Under the pieces are notes generated by a model. That model did not search any database. It saw only the letters and a list, made by a program, of their open reading frames with translations, and was not told the origin of the DNA. A stretch of 64,000 bases of DNA. Source: Algiphilus sp. Lineage in GTDB: Bacteria; Pseudomonadota; Gammaproteobacteria; Nevskiales; Nevskiaceae. The stretch covers positions 1 to 64,000 of the forward strand of contig NZ_JAGLEJ010000002.1 of NCBI RefSeq assembly GCF_023145115.1, given 5' to 3'. The stretch's first letter is position 1; each line of letters opens with the position of its first letter. The position numbers and the translations under genes were made by a program. Of this stretch, positions 48,525 to 57,296 are shown in pieces.

Positions 48525-49568
48525 TCAGGTGCTGCGCGTCAGGAGCGCGCGAAAGCGTCCCGCGGTCGACTCCCAGCCCAGTCCGCCCCGTACGAAGCGT
48601 CGGGCGAGCGCTCCCGCCTCCGCCAGCCGGGCGCGGTCGCGCTGCCAGATGCGCACCAGCCGCAGCATGTCCGCCGGCGAGGCGCACAGGTGGGCACAGG
48701 TCTCGGGATGCGCGCCTGTATCGAGTGCCAGCGCCGGAGTCCCCAGCGCCTGGGCTTCGAGCAGTGGCAGATTGCAGCCCTCCCAGAGTGACATCGAGAC
48801 GAAGACATCGAGGCCGGCGAGGAAGCGGGCGCGCTCGGCGTCACTGGCGTTGCGGATGACGCGGATGCCCTCCGCCTCGAAGGGGCGGGCGTCGCGCGCC
48901 CGGCCGCGTCCGAGGAGGCCGAGCTCGGCATCGAGCCCACTCTCGCGCATGCGGCGCGCCAGTGCCACATAGGCCTCGGCGCCCTTGTACAGGCCTTCAC
49001 CCGGCCCCAGCCGCATGAGGCCGCCGAGCTTGAGCGTGCTGGTGCCGGTCCGGCTGACGGGCGCATCCGGTGCGGTCGCCTGGTCCGCGAGCACATGCTC
49101 CCAGCCGTTGGGGATGACGTGGGCATCGGGCCTGCCGATCTCGGCGCGGATGAAGCGCGAGATGGCGATGATCCCGTCGACGGCGGGATAGACCGCGGAT
49201 CGCTTGTGGGCCTTCTGCGCTTCGCGCGCGGCGCGGTCGGCGGGGGCGGGGAAGAACGCCGGGTCCGGGTCGCCGTGCTCCCACACCCATGTCTGCAGGC
49301 CCTGCAGTTCCGGCAGCAGCTCGAAGTAGGGCGAGGTGTGCGCGACCACGTGCGTGGCGCCGAAACGGCGGGCGATGCGCTGCACCGCTGCCGCGTCCGG
49401 CCTCACCCGTCGCACCGGTACATCCGCGAAGGTGCCCTCGGCGCGCACGCAGCCCACCATGGCGGGAATCCCGCGCGCGATCAGCCGTCGCGCCACTTCA
49501 TGCACCACCACGCTGACGCCGAATCCCGGCCCCATCCGCACCGCGAGGAAGAGAACGCGCGGGGTCAC
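48525..49568 (-). CDS. GT4-like glycosyltransferase
   Basis: About 347 residues, GT-B fold. MGPGFGVSVVVHEVARRLI (N-terminal glycine loop), DGIIAISRFIRAEIGRPDAHVIPNGWEH, LKLGGLMRLGPGEGLYKGAEAYVALA and the C-terminal donor site VFVSMSLWEGCNLPLLEAQALGTPALALD with the E-x7-E pattern. The GTG start at 49568 overlaps the upstream stop as GTGA; ATG 49589 is an alternative seven codons longer. Second gene of a two-gene operon with the repeat-bearing glycosyltransferase. Sugar specificity unknown. Confidence 0.83.
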   Translation of the reverse strand: MTPRVLFLAVRMGPGFGVSVVVHEVARRLIARGIPAMVGCVRAEGTFADVPVRRVRPDAAAVQRIARRFGATHVVAHTSPYFELLPELQGLQTWVWEHGDPDPAFFPAPADRAAREAQKAHKRSAVYPAVDGIIAISRFIRAEIGRPDAHVIPNGWEHVLADQATAPDAPVSRTGTSTLKLGGLMRLGPGEGLYKGAEAYVALARRMRESGLDAELGLLGRGRARDARPFEAEGIRVIRNASDAERARFLAGLDVFVSMSLWEGCNLPLLEAQALGTPALALDTGAHPETCAHLCASPADMLRLVRIWQRDRARLAEAGALARRFVRGGLGWESTAGRFRALLTRST

Positions 49569-51106
49569 AGCCACTGCGTCTCGATCCATCTCGACCACCG
49601 GCGCATGAGCTGGCGGCGGTCGCGCCAGTCCGCATCGCCGCGAGGCCGCGTGCCGTTCTCGTGGTGCACGACGTGCCCGGCGTTCAGGACCTCGGTGGCG
49701 AAGCCGGCGCGTGCGGCCCGCAGGCACAGGTCGACGTCCTGGCATTCGCTGCGGTAGCTCGCGTCGAAGCCGCCGGTGGCGTCGAGCGCGTCGCGTCGCA
49801 TCATCAGGGCGGCGCCGGTGGCGGCGCAGAATGTGCGCGCCTGACCGCTGCGCAGACCGACGCGGCGCCCGGCACGCGCATGGCGCACGAAGCCGCGCAG
49901 GGGGCCGTCGGCGATCACCTCGATGCCCTCGTGCTGCACCGAGCCGTCGGGAAAGCGCAGCACCGCGCCCAGGGCACCGGTGCCGGGGTGCGCGCGCAGA
50001 TGCGCTCGCATCGCCGACAGCGTCGCTGCCGGGTCGCGCAGGGCGATGTCGTTGTTGAGGAAGAGCACTTCGGCGGCCTCGGGGACGCGTTCGAGCAGCG
50101 CGTTGTTGCATCGCGAGAAGTGGTACTCGAGATCCCGCACCAGATCGATCGCGTCGCCCAGCCGGTCGTATGCGGCCAGCACCGCCGGATCGCTGGAGCC
50201 GGTATCGCCGACCACGATGCGCAGATCGATGCCGCCTCCGGCCAGGGTGGAACGCGCCCGGATCAGGCTGTCGAGCAGCGGCTCGATGAACTCGGGGCGA
50301 TCGCGCGTCACGATGAGCACGGCCAGCTGATCATCGCGCGGTTGGCGAGGTGGCGGCGTGGGTGTGCTGTCATCGAGCACGCTCCGCACGCGTTCCTGGT
50401 TGTCCTCGATATACCAGTCCAGGGCAGGATGCGGATCGATCCGCGGCGCATCATCCGCGTGCGGCGTATCCGGCATGCGGGCCTGCGCGAGCAGCGCGCC
50501 CCCGAAGGGCGGCGGATCGGTCATTCCGGCGCGGCAGGCCACCGGGTCGAATGACGGGTTGGGACGGAATCCGCCCGCCTCACCCTCGCGCAGGTAGTGC
50601 CCGAGCGCGGATCCGCCGTCCGCGATGGCCGACGGGTACTGGCGCTGGTACCAGCGTGTATCGAAGAGGGGGTGGGGTTGCCGTCCCTCGGCTTCGCCGA
50701 TGGTGAGGTAGTGCCAGAGCGGGTCCCGCCCGGTGACGGCTGCGTCGGGATGGCGTTCGACGTACCAGTCCGGGTCGAAAAGCGCGTTGGGCCGGTATCC
50801 GGCGCGCGCGCCTCGCCGCAGGTAGTGCAGCAGTGGATTGGTGCGACGGGCCTCGGGGTGGGCGTGCAGGTAGTAGGCGGTATCGAAGAGCGCGTTGGGC
50901 TGCAGCGCGCGTGCGGCCGCGTCGCGCAGGAACCAGTCCAGCGGGTCCCGACCGGCCAGTTCGTCGCGATACTGCCGGACAAACCATGCTTCGTCCCAGA
51001 GCCCGGACGCGATGACCGCGGCCCTGGCGCTTCCCGCGCGTGTCAGGCCCCGGCGTCGCAGGCGCGCAAGCTGCTGGCGCAACGCGGAGGGCGGCATGAA
51101 GCGCAT
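49565..51106 (-). CDS. GT2 glycosyltransferase with WY-D repeat N-terminus
   Basis: 513 residues. The N-terminal 190 residues comprise about five units of the FD-x-x-WY-x-x-x-x-PD...PL-x-HYL-x-x-G type (ALFDTAYYLHAHPEA, ALFDPDWYVERHPDA, LFDTRWYQRQYPSA), also present in the giant fusion protein. The GT2 domain starts around residue 265 (LAVLIVTRDRPEFIEPLLDSL) with VVGDTGSSD, EVLFLNNDIAL and SYRSECQDVDLCLRA (catalytic ED-type motif). Start at an in-frame ATG (51106 or 51097). Divergent from the large glycosyltransferase and capsule-export operon. Confidence 0.82.
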   Translation of the reverse strand: MRFMPPSALRQQLARLRRRGLTRAGSARAAVIASGLWDEAWFVRQYRDELAGRDPLDWFLRDAAARALQPNALFDTAYYLHAHPEARRTNPLLHYLRRGARAGYRPNALFDPDWYVERHPDAAVTGRDPLWHYLTIGEAEGRQPHPLFDTRWYQRQYPSAIADGGSALGHYLREGEAGGFRPNPSFDPVACRAGMTDPPPFGGALLAQARMPDTPHADDAPRIDPHPALDWYIEDNQERVRSVLDDSTPTPPPRQPRDDQLAVLIVTRDRPEFIEPLLDSLIRARSTLAGGGIDLRIVVGDTGSSDPAVLAAYDRLGDAIDLVRDLEYHFSRCNNALLERVPEAAEVLFLNNDIALRDPAATLSAMRAHLRAHPGTGALGAVLRFPDGSVQHEGIEVIADGPLRGFVRHARAGRRVGLRSGQARTFCAATGAALMMRRDALDATGGFDASYRSECQDVDLCLRAARAGFATEVLNAGHVVHHENGTRPRGDADWRDRRQLMRRWSRWIETQWL

Positions 51107-51255
51107 GGGCGTGGGCGGGCTCGGCGGGTTCGGGAGCGGCGATTGTCGCACGCTGTCCGCGGTGCCTCCGGGACGGCCACGTACACTCTGCGCCAGGCGC
51201 GCGTCCGGCCGCCGACACGCGATGCCGTTGTGCGAAGTCCGTGAAGAGGAGCTCG

Positions 51256-52974
51256 ATGCCAAGGCCACTGTCGGCCATTCTCCTGCAGCGCCTGCTTGCG
51301 CGCGCCCCGCGCGTGCACGCGGGATTGCGCGCGCTGCGCTGGCGACTGCGCGGCGGCGCGGTGCCCACCACCGATGCCGAGGACCCCGCGGCGTTCGCGC
51401 GGTACCGCGACGCATTGGAGCGGGCACTTCCGGCCGCGCTGCCGGACGATGTGCCCGACGGCGCACCGTGGCTCAGCGTCCTGATGCCGGTCGATGCGGG
51501 CGATCCAGTCCTCATCGAGGCAACGCTTGCCGCGCTCGCCCGCCAGACCGCACTGCGGTGGGAGCTGTGCGTCGTGGCGCCGGCGGACGCGGCCGATGCA
51601 TGGGCCGGGCGGCTGACGCGCTTCAGCGCAGCACGCGTGGTTCCGATCGCGCCCGGTCTCGGCGCGCTCGACACCGGGCTTCGGGAGACACGCGCGCCCT
51701 TCGTCGCGCCGCTGCCGCCCGGCGCTCTGCCCGTCCCGGATGCCCTTGCGCGTCTCGGGGCCGTGGCGCGCGCGCAGCCGGACGCGGCGCTGATCCATGC
51801 CGACGACTACCAGCTGGACGCGTCGGGCGATCCGCATGCGCCGCGTTGCCGGACCGTCCTCGACCCGGTCCGCCTGTTGCGCGAGCCCGTCGTGGGGCGG
51901 TTCTATCTGGCGGCGACCGAGACGGTGCGCGCGGCCGGCGGATTCGGGAGCGGGCATCATGACGGCCTCCGCCGTCTGGCAGCGACCGTACCCCCGTTCC
52001 GCGCGTGGCATCTGCCGGTCTTCGCCTGCGCGTGGCGCGGCAGCGCCCCGGAAGGCGAGGCGCGGTCGCGGGCCGGCCTGCCGGGCATGTCACCGCCGTC
52101 GGTCAGCGTGATCGTTCCGACCCGCGACGGCATGCCGCACCTTCGGGCCTGCATCGACGGCGTGCGCGCCGAGCTGGCGGCGCTGGCCGCCGGCGGCGAG
52201 ATCATCGTGGTGGACAACGGCAGTCGCGACCCGGCGACGCTGGCCTATCTGGAATCGCTGGAGGAAGGCGGCACGGCGCGGGTGATGCGGTATCCGGGCG
52301 CGTTCAATTTCGCCGCGATGAACAATCGCGCGGCCGAATGCGCGCGGGGCGAGGCGCTGCTCCTGCTCAACGACGATGTCGTGCCGATGGCCCCGGGATG
52401 GCTGGGTGCCATGGTGGCACGGCTCTCGGCCGACCATGCGGGCGCCGTCGGTGCCCTGCTGCTCCACGGGGACGGGCGCATCCAGCACGCCGGCGTTGCG
52501 CTCGGCATGGGGGGGCTGGCCGCCCATCCCGGTCAGGGGCTGGCGCCCGGCGATCCCCGGCTGAACCGCATCGGCATCGACCAACCGCGCACGGTGTCGG
52601 CTGTGACCGCCGCCTGTCTGCTGACGCCCAGGGACGTATACTCCGCGGTCGGCGGTCTCGACGAGACTGGCCTGCCGGTCGCGTACAACGATGTGGACTA
52701 CTGCCTGAAGGTAGCCGATCGCGGCAGGCGCGTGGTCTGGACGCCGGATGCCGTGCTGACGCACCACGAGTCGGTATCGCGCGGCGCCGAGGATTCCATC
52801 GCCAAGCAGCGGAGGCTCCGAAAGGAAATGCAGTGCATGAGAGCGCGGTGGGGCGACCGTCTTGCCGCCGATCCCTGGATCAGCCCGCATCTCGATCCGC
52901 GGACCGCGAGCCTCGCCTTCCGCGTGCCGGTCGACGCGCGCGTCTGTGCGGCGCGTCCCGCGGAGCGGCGCTAG
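51256..52974 (+). CDS. GT2 glycosyltransferase, two GT2-like domains
   Basis: 572 residues. A first, possibly inactive domain (LSVLMPVDAGDPVLIEATLAAL..., no clear D-x-D, but IHADDY near 185) and a full second one (VSVIVPTRDGMPHLRACIDG, IIVVDNGSRDP, LLLNDDVVPM, VAYNDVDYCLKV). AGGAG lies six bases ahead of ATG 51256, preferred over GTG 51241. It heads the plus-strand group leading to KpsM-like, KpsT-like, KpsE-like and OPX genes, four bases before the permease, so it likely acts on the capsular polymer they export. Confidence 0.82.
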   Translation: MPRPLSAILLQRLLARAPRVHAGLRALRWRLRGGAVPTTDAEDPAAFARYRDALERALPAALPDDVPDGAPWLSVLMPVDAGDPVLIEATLAALARQTALRWELCVVAPADAADAWAGRLTRFSAARVVPIAPGLGALDTGLRETRAPFVAPLPPGALPVPDALARLGAVARAQPDAALIHADDYQLDASGDPHAPRCRTVLDPVRLLREPVVGRFYLAATETVRAAGGFGSGHHDGLRRLAATVPPFRAWHLPVFACAWRGSAPEGEARSRAGLPGMSPPSVSVIVPTRDGMPHLRACIDGVRAELAALAAGGEIIVVDNGSRDPATLAYLESLEEGGTARVMRYPGAFNFAAMNNRAAECARGEALLLLNDDVVPMAPGWLGAMVARLSADHAGAVGALLLHGDGRIQHAGVALGMGGLAAHPGQGLAPGDPRLNRIGIDQPRTVSAVTAACLLTPRDVYSAVGGLDETGLPVAYNDVDYCLKVADRGRRVVWTPDAVLTHHESVSRGAEDSIAKQRRLRKEMQCMRARWGDRLAADPWISPHLDPRTASLAFRVPVDARVCAARPAERR

Positions 52975-52977
52975 CCC

Positions 52978-53805
52978 ATGAGCGACCACGATCAGTCCGA
53001 TGCCGAATGGCGCCCCCCGTCCTCGGCCGGCGGTTCGCGCAACAGCCTGCAGGTCTTCGTCACCTCGCTCGGTGCCTTCGTGCTGCGCGAGCTCAAGAAC
53101 CAGTTCGGGCGCTCGCGTCTCGGCTACTTCTGGGCGATCGCCGAGCCGGCGGCGGTGGTGGCCATCCTGACCACCCTGCACGCCTTCGTGCGCGGCGAAC
53201 GTGCGCTGGTCTACGGAGAGAGTCCGGTGGTCTTCTTCGTGTTCGGCGCCGTGCCCTATTTCCTGTTCATGAACGTCGCGCAGAGCGCGCAGGGCGTCTG
53301 CACCGGGCACAAGGGGCTGTTCAATTACCGGCAGATCAAGCCCATCGACATCATCCTGGCACGCGGTCTCATCGAAGCGGTGATGATGGCGGCGGTGGGG
53401 GCGTTGTTCCTGTTCGGCTGGTGGTGGATGGGCTTCGAGTTGAAGATCGACGACCCGCTCGAGCTGGTCGTCTCGCTGTCCGCCCTGTTCCTGCTGGGCT
53501 TCGGCCTCGGCCTGTGCTTCGAGGTGTTCGGGACCATCTTCCAGGACATGAAGCGCATCTTCGGCATCGTCATGCGGCCGATGTTCTTCATCTCGGGGCT
53601 GTTCTTCACCATCGACATGATCCCGGTCGAGTACCGCGGGCTGTTGATCTGGAATCCGGTGCTGCATGCAGTGGACTTCACGCGCGATGCCGTCCTGGTC
53701 GGGTACAGCTCGCCGGGGAGCGTGGCCTACCTGGTGCTGTCCATCGGCATCCTGCTCTTCGTCGGGCTGGCGGCGTACCGTCGCTATCTCTTCCAGCTCA
53801 TCTGA
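52978..53805 (+). CDS. capsule ABC exporter permease (KpsM-like)
   Basis: 275 residues, six membrane helices of the ABC-2 type: VLRELKNQFGRSRLGYFWAI (N-terminal cytoplasmic gate), FFVFGAVPYFLFMNVAQSAQG, LFNYRQIKPIDIILARGLIE, and FFISGLFFTIDMIPVEYR. It transports polysaccharide with the adjacent ATPase. The typical KpsM/CtrC/BexB context (ATPase, PCP, OPX genes) is preserved. A Ser/Pro-rich N-terminal leader precedes the domain. Confidence 0.9.
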   Translation: MSDHDQSDAEWRPPSSAGGSRNSLQVFVTSLGAFVLRELKNQFGRSRLGYFWAIAEPAAVVAILTTLHAFVRGERALVYGESPVVFFVFGAVPYFLFMNVAQSAQGVCTGHKGLFNYRQIKPIDIILARGLIEAVMMAAVGALFLFGWWWMGFELKIDDPLELVVSLSALFLLGFGLGLCFEVFGTIFQDMKRIFGIVMRPMFFISGLFFTIDMIPVEYRGLLIWNPVLHAVDFTRDAVLVGYSSPGSVAYLVLSIGILLFVGLAAYRRYLFQLI

Positions 53806-53812
53806 GACGATC

Positions 53813-54484
53813 GTGATTCGCGTCTCCAATATCACCAAGTCCTATCCGATCCAGGGCTTCGCGCGCTACACCGTATTGCGCGATCTGAGCCTGGAGCTGC
53901 CGTCACGCACGCCGGTAGGCATCGTCGGCCGCAACGGGGCCGGCAAGAGCACGCTGCTGCGGCTGCTCGGCGGGATCGAGCTGCCCGACCGTGGCCGGGT
54001 CGAGGCGGACGGCCGCATTTCGCCTCCGCTGGGTCTGACCAGCGGGTTCGCGCAGCGCATCTCGGGGCGCGACAATGCCCGCTTCGTGTCGCGGATCAAT
54101 GGCGACGACCGCGCGACCCAGCGCGAGCGCGTTGCCTACATCCACGCCTTCTCCGAACTAGGTGACTTCTTCGAGCGGCCGGTGGAGACCTATTCCTCCG
54201 GCATGCGGGCGCGGCTGGCGTTCTCGATCAGCATGTCCTTCGAGTTCGACTACTACCTGATCGACGAGCTCACCGCGGTGGGCGACCAGAAATTCCGCGC
54301 CAAGGCGCAGAAGACCTTCGAGGAGAAGAAGGGCCGGTCCAGCGTCATCATGGTCAGCCACAATCTGGGCCAGCTCAAGCGCGACTGCACCGTGGGCGTC
54401 TACCTGCGCGCCGGCGAGGCCGTCTACTACGACGATATCGAGGCGGCGATCGCCGCCTACAACGAGGATGTACAGCATTCATGA
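53813..54484 (+). CDS. capsule ABC exporter ATPase (KpsT-like)
   Basis: 223 residues: Walker A GRNGAGKST, signature motif YSSGMRARLAF, Walker B YYLIDEL, and the H-loop VSHN. The GTG start lies eight bases after the permease stop and gives the usual KpsT/BexA length. The TSGFAQRISGRDNARF segment is typical of capsule exporters. It powers export through the KpsM-like permease. Its stop overlaps the next gene (ATGA). Confidence 0.92.
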   Translation: MIRVSNITKSYPIQGFARYTVLRDLSLELPSRTPVGIVGRNGAGKSTLLRLLGGIELPDRGRVEADGRISPPLGLTSGFAQRISGRDNARFVSRINGDDRATQRERVAYIHAFSELGDFFERPVETYSSGMRARLAFSISMSFEFDYYLIDELTAVGDQKFRAKAQKTFEEKKGRSSVIMVSHNLGQLKRDCTVGVYLRAGEAVYYDDIEAAIAAYNEDVQHS

Positions 54485-55584
54485 AGGTGGATCCGCCCTG
54501 GAAGGCGAACAAGCTGCTGCGATACGTGGGCGTTGTGCTCGCGCCGACCCTGCTGGTGCTGCTCTATCAGGCGCTGATCGCGTCGGACGGCTACATAAGT
54601 GATGCGCAGGTCATGGTCGAGCATGAAACACCGATGCCGGCCCCCGAACTGGCCATCGGCAACCTCCTGGGCAGTACGCCCACCAAGACCGATGCGCTGG
54701 TGGTGAAGACCTTCATGGAGTCGCGCGCGATGCTGGAACACCTCGAGGAGACGCTCGATCTGCGCGCGCACTTCAGATCGAAGGACATCGACCCCTGGAA
54801 CCGCCTGGCGCCGGACGCGACACGCGAGGAAGTGCTGGCCTACTACCTCGATCATCTCGAGGTGACCGTCGATCAGGAGTCCTACATCCTCAACATCGCG
54901 TTCGTTGCCTACGATCCGGCCTTTGCGCAGCAGGTCACCCAGGAACTCGTGGCGCGCAGCGAGAGCTTCGTCAACAACATCAGCCAGCATCTGGCGCGCG
55001 AACAGATGCAGTTCGTGCAGGGCGAGGTGGAGCGCGCGCACGGCGAGCTCAAGAAGGCCTCGCGCGAGATGGTGGATCTGCAGCAGCAGTACGAAGTGCT
55101 CAGCCCCGAATCGGAATCGGAAGCCGCCGGCACCATCCTGGCCGGTCTGCTGCAGGAGCTGGCGAAGCAGCGGACGCAGCTCAAGGCACTGACCAGCTAT
55201 CTCAATTCCGGCGCTTCGGAGGTCGTGCAGACGCGCCAGAAGATCGCCGCGCTGGAGGAGCAGATCGCGCAGGAGCGCGCCAAGCTGGTCGGGGACGAGG
55301 GCTACGAAGGCCTCAACGAGCTCATGCTCGCCTATCAGGACGCCGAGGTGAATCTCAAGGTGGCCACGGAGGTCTATCAGTCGGCGATCGGAACGCTCGA
55401 GACCACCCGCCTGGAGACTGCGCGCAAGGCCAAGTATCTGGTATCGGTATCGGCGCCGGGGCTGCCCGACGAGGCCGAGCACCCGCGCATCCTCTACTGG
55501 ACGGGCACCGTCTTCGTCTTCCTCAATCTCGCCTACTTCGTGCTCGGACTGATCATCGCCACGGTCCGCGATCACCGGGAGTGA
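54481..55584 (+). CDS. KpsE/CtrB-like capsule export inner-membrane protein (PCP-3)
   Basis: 367 residues: N-terminal transmembrane helix (YVGVVLAPTLLVLLYQAL), a periplasmic domain, long coiled-coil stretch (about 175-300: QMQFVQGEVERAHGELKKAS and QTRQKIAALEEQIAQERAKL) and a C-terminal helix (WTGTVFVFLNLAYFVLGLII). It bridges the ABC transporter to the outer-membrane OPX channel. ATGA coupling to the ATPase gene. Confidence 0.9.
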   Translation: MKVDPPWKANKLLRYVGVVLAPTLLVLLYQALIASDGYISDAQVMVEHETPMPAPELAIGNLLGSTPTKTDALVVKTFMESRAMLEHLEETLDLRAHFRSKDIDPWNRLAPDATREEVLAYYLDHLEVTVDQESYILNIAFVAYDPAFAQQVTQELVARSESFVNNISQHLAREQMQFVQGEVERAHGELKKASREMVDLQQQYEVLSPESESEAAGTILAGLLQELAKQRTQLKALTSYLNSGASEVVQTRQKIAALEEQIAQERAKLVGDEGYEGLNELMLAYQDAEVNLKVATEVYQSAIGTLETTRLETARKAKYLVSVSAPGLPDEAEHPRILYWTGTVFVFLNLAYFVLGLIIATVRDHRE

Positions 55585-55589
55585 CCATC

Positions 55590-57296
55590 ATGCGACGCCG
55601 TTTCATCGCCACCCTGGCCGTGCTGCTGCTGCCCGCGGCGCTGCCCGCGCAGCAACTGCCCATGTTCGAGCCGGACGCCGAGTCGCTGATGCCGACCACG
55701 CCGCAGGTGTCGCAGTCCGGGGCGCGTCAGGTACAGCCCACCGACCCGCCGCCCAAGGAGCGGCCGAAGGACGACGATCTCCGCGAGGTGGAGACCGGTC
55801 CGGACGCCCCCTTCGGCGCCTACCTGTTCCGCGGTCGCTTCGCGCAGGAATCCTTCCGCGGCTTCAATCCGGATTACGTGATCGGCGTCGGCGATCGCAT
55901 CAACATCAAGCTCTGGGGCGCCTTCGAGGCCACCCAGCAGCTCGAGGTCGATTCCCAGGGCAACATCTTCGTGCCGCGCGTCGGGCCCATCAGCGTGCAG
56001 AACGTGCGCAACGAGGATCTCAACCGGGTCATCAACCAGCGCATCAAGAACGTCTACCGGGAGAACGTGGGGGTCTACGCTGCGCTGGCGGTGGCCGATC
56101 CGGTACGCGTCTTCGTCACCGGCAACGTCGAGGCCCCCGGCCTCTACGCGGCGCACGGCTCCGATTCGCTGCTGCACTTCCTCGACCGCGCCGGCGGCAT
56201 TGCGCCCGACAGCGGCAGCTATCTGGACGTGCGCGTGCTGCGCAACGGCGAGGAGCGTGCGCAGGTCGATCTCTACGATTTCCTGCTGCGCGGCGAGCTG
56301 CCGCTCATCCAGTTCCGCGATGGCGACACCATTCTCGTCGAGCGTCGCCACTCCACCGCGACGGTCAGCGGCATGGTCGATCGCGAGGCACGCTTCGAGT
56401 TCAAGCAGTCGATTCCGCTGCCCGAGCTGCTGTCCTACGCGGGCGTGCAGGAGCGCGCCACCCACGTGCAGGTCATCCGCAACCAGACCCGGCAGCGCGA
56501 GGCCGAGGTGCTGGCGCTGGGCGGCGGGCTGGCGTCGGTCGACATCGTGTCCGGAGACGAAGTGCGCGTCTTCGAGGACCGGCGCATCGGCGCCATCACC
56601 GCGTCCGTCGAGGGCGAGTTCCAGGGCGTCAGCCAGTTCGTGCTGCCCTACGACAGCACCCTGCAGGATCTGCTCGACCGCATCGAGGTCACCGACCGCT
56701 CCAATCTCGCCGGTCTCCAGCTCTATCGCCAGAGCGTGGCCCAGCGCCAGAAGGAAGTGCTCGACCAGATGCTGCGCAAGCTCGAGGAGGCGGTGCTCAG
56801 CGCGCGCTCCGGCACACGAGAGGAGGCCCAGCTCCGCGTGGCCGAGGCCGAGCTCATCAAGGAGTTCATCGAGCGCGCGTCCAAGGTCGAGCCCAAGGGA
56901 CGCGTCGTGCTGCACAAGGGGTTCGATCCGGCCTCCATCGCCCTCGAAGACGGCGATGTCCTGCGTGTTCCGCGGCACAGCAACACCGTTGCGGTGCAGG
57001 GCGAGGTCTTCCTGCCGACCTCCTTCGTGCATCAGGAGGGCAAGCCCGTCGACTACTACCTCGAGCAGGCGGGCGGCCTGACCCAGGCCGGCGGCGGTGA
57101 CAAGATCTTCGTGATGCGGGCCAACGGCGAGATCGCCGATGCCAAGAGCGGCCTCTTCACGCGGACCCGGGTGCGGCCCGGTGACGAGATCATGGTGCTG
57201 CCCACCGTGCAGCTGAAGACCTTCCAGTTCACCAAGGATCTCACCCAGGTGATGTCGCAGGTGGCGCTGACCGCGGGCGTGGTGCTAGGGATCTGA
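55590..57296 (+). CDS. OPX outer-membrane polysaccharide export protein (KpsD/Wza-like)
   Basis: 568 residues. Signal peptide (ATLAVLLLPAALPAQQ), then poly_export domain (YVIGVGDRINIKLWGAFEAT, QGNIFVPRVGPISVQNVRNEDLNRVI), several SLBB repeats (VRVFVTGNVEAPGLYAA, ATVSGMVDREARF, VAVQGEVFLPTSFVHQEG) and a long helical insert (about 375-440). There is no N-terminal lipobox, unlike Wza; length matches KpsD. ATG at 55590 follows GGGAG by eight bases; GTG 55581 is the alternative. It should form the outer-membrane pore for the ABC-exported polymer. Its stop overlaps the convergent gene by 12 bases. Confidence 0.9.
   Translation: MRRRFIATLAVLLLPAALPAQQLPMFEPDAESLMPTTPQVSQSGARQVQPTDPPPKERPKDDDLREVETGPDAPFGAYLFRGRFAQESFRGFNPDYVIGVGDRINIKLWGAFEATQQLEVDSQGNIFVPRVGPISVQNVRNEDLNRVINQRIKNVYRENVGVYAALAVADPVRVFVTGNVEAPGLYAAHGSDSLLHFLDRAGGIAPDSGSYLDVRVLRNGEERAQVDLYDFLLRGELPLIQFRDGDTILVERRHSTATVSGMVDREARFEFKQSIPLPELLSYAGVQERATHVQVIRNQTRQREAEVLALGGGLASVDIVSGDEVRVFEDRRIGAITASVEGEFQGVSQFVLPYDSTLQDLLDRIEVTDRSNLAGLQLYRQSVAQRQKEVLDQMLRKLEEAVLSARSGTREEAQLRVAEAELIKEFIERASKVEPKGRVVLHKGFDPASIALEDGDVLRVPRHSNTVAVQGEVFLPTSFVHQEGKPVDYYLEQAGGLTQAGGGDKIFVMRANGEIADAKSGLFTRTRVRPGDEIMVLPTVQLKTFQFTKDLTQVMSQVALTAGVVLGI

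Noticed and set aside
55572..57032. 486-codon open frame antisense to the OPX gene
   Set aside because: Out-of-frame reading without motifs; the sense strand has a full poly_export domain.
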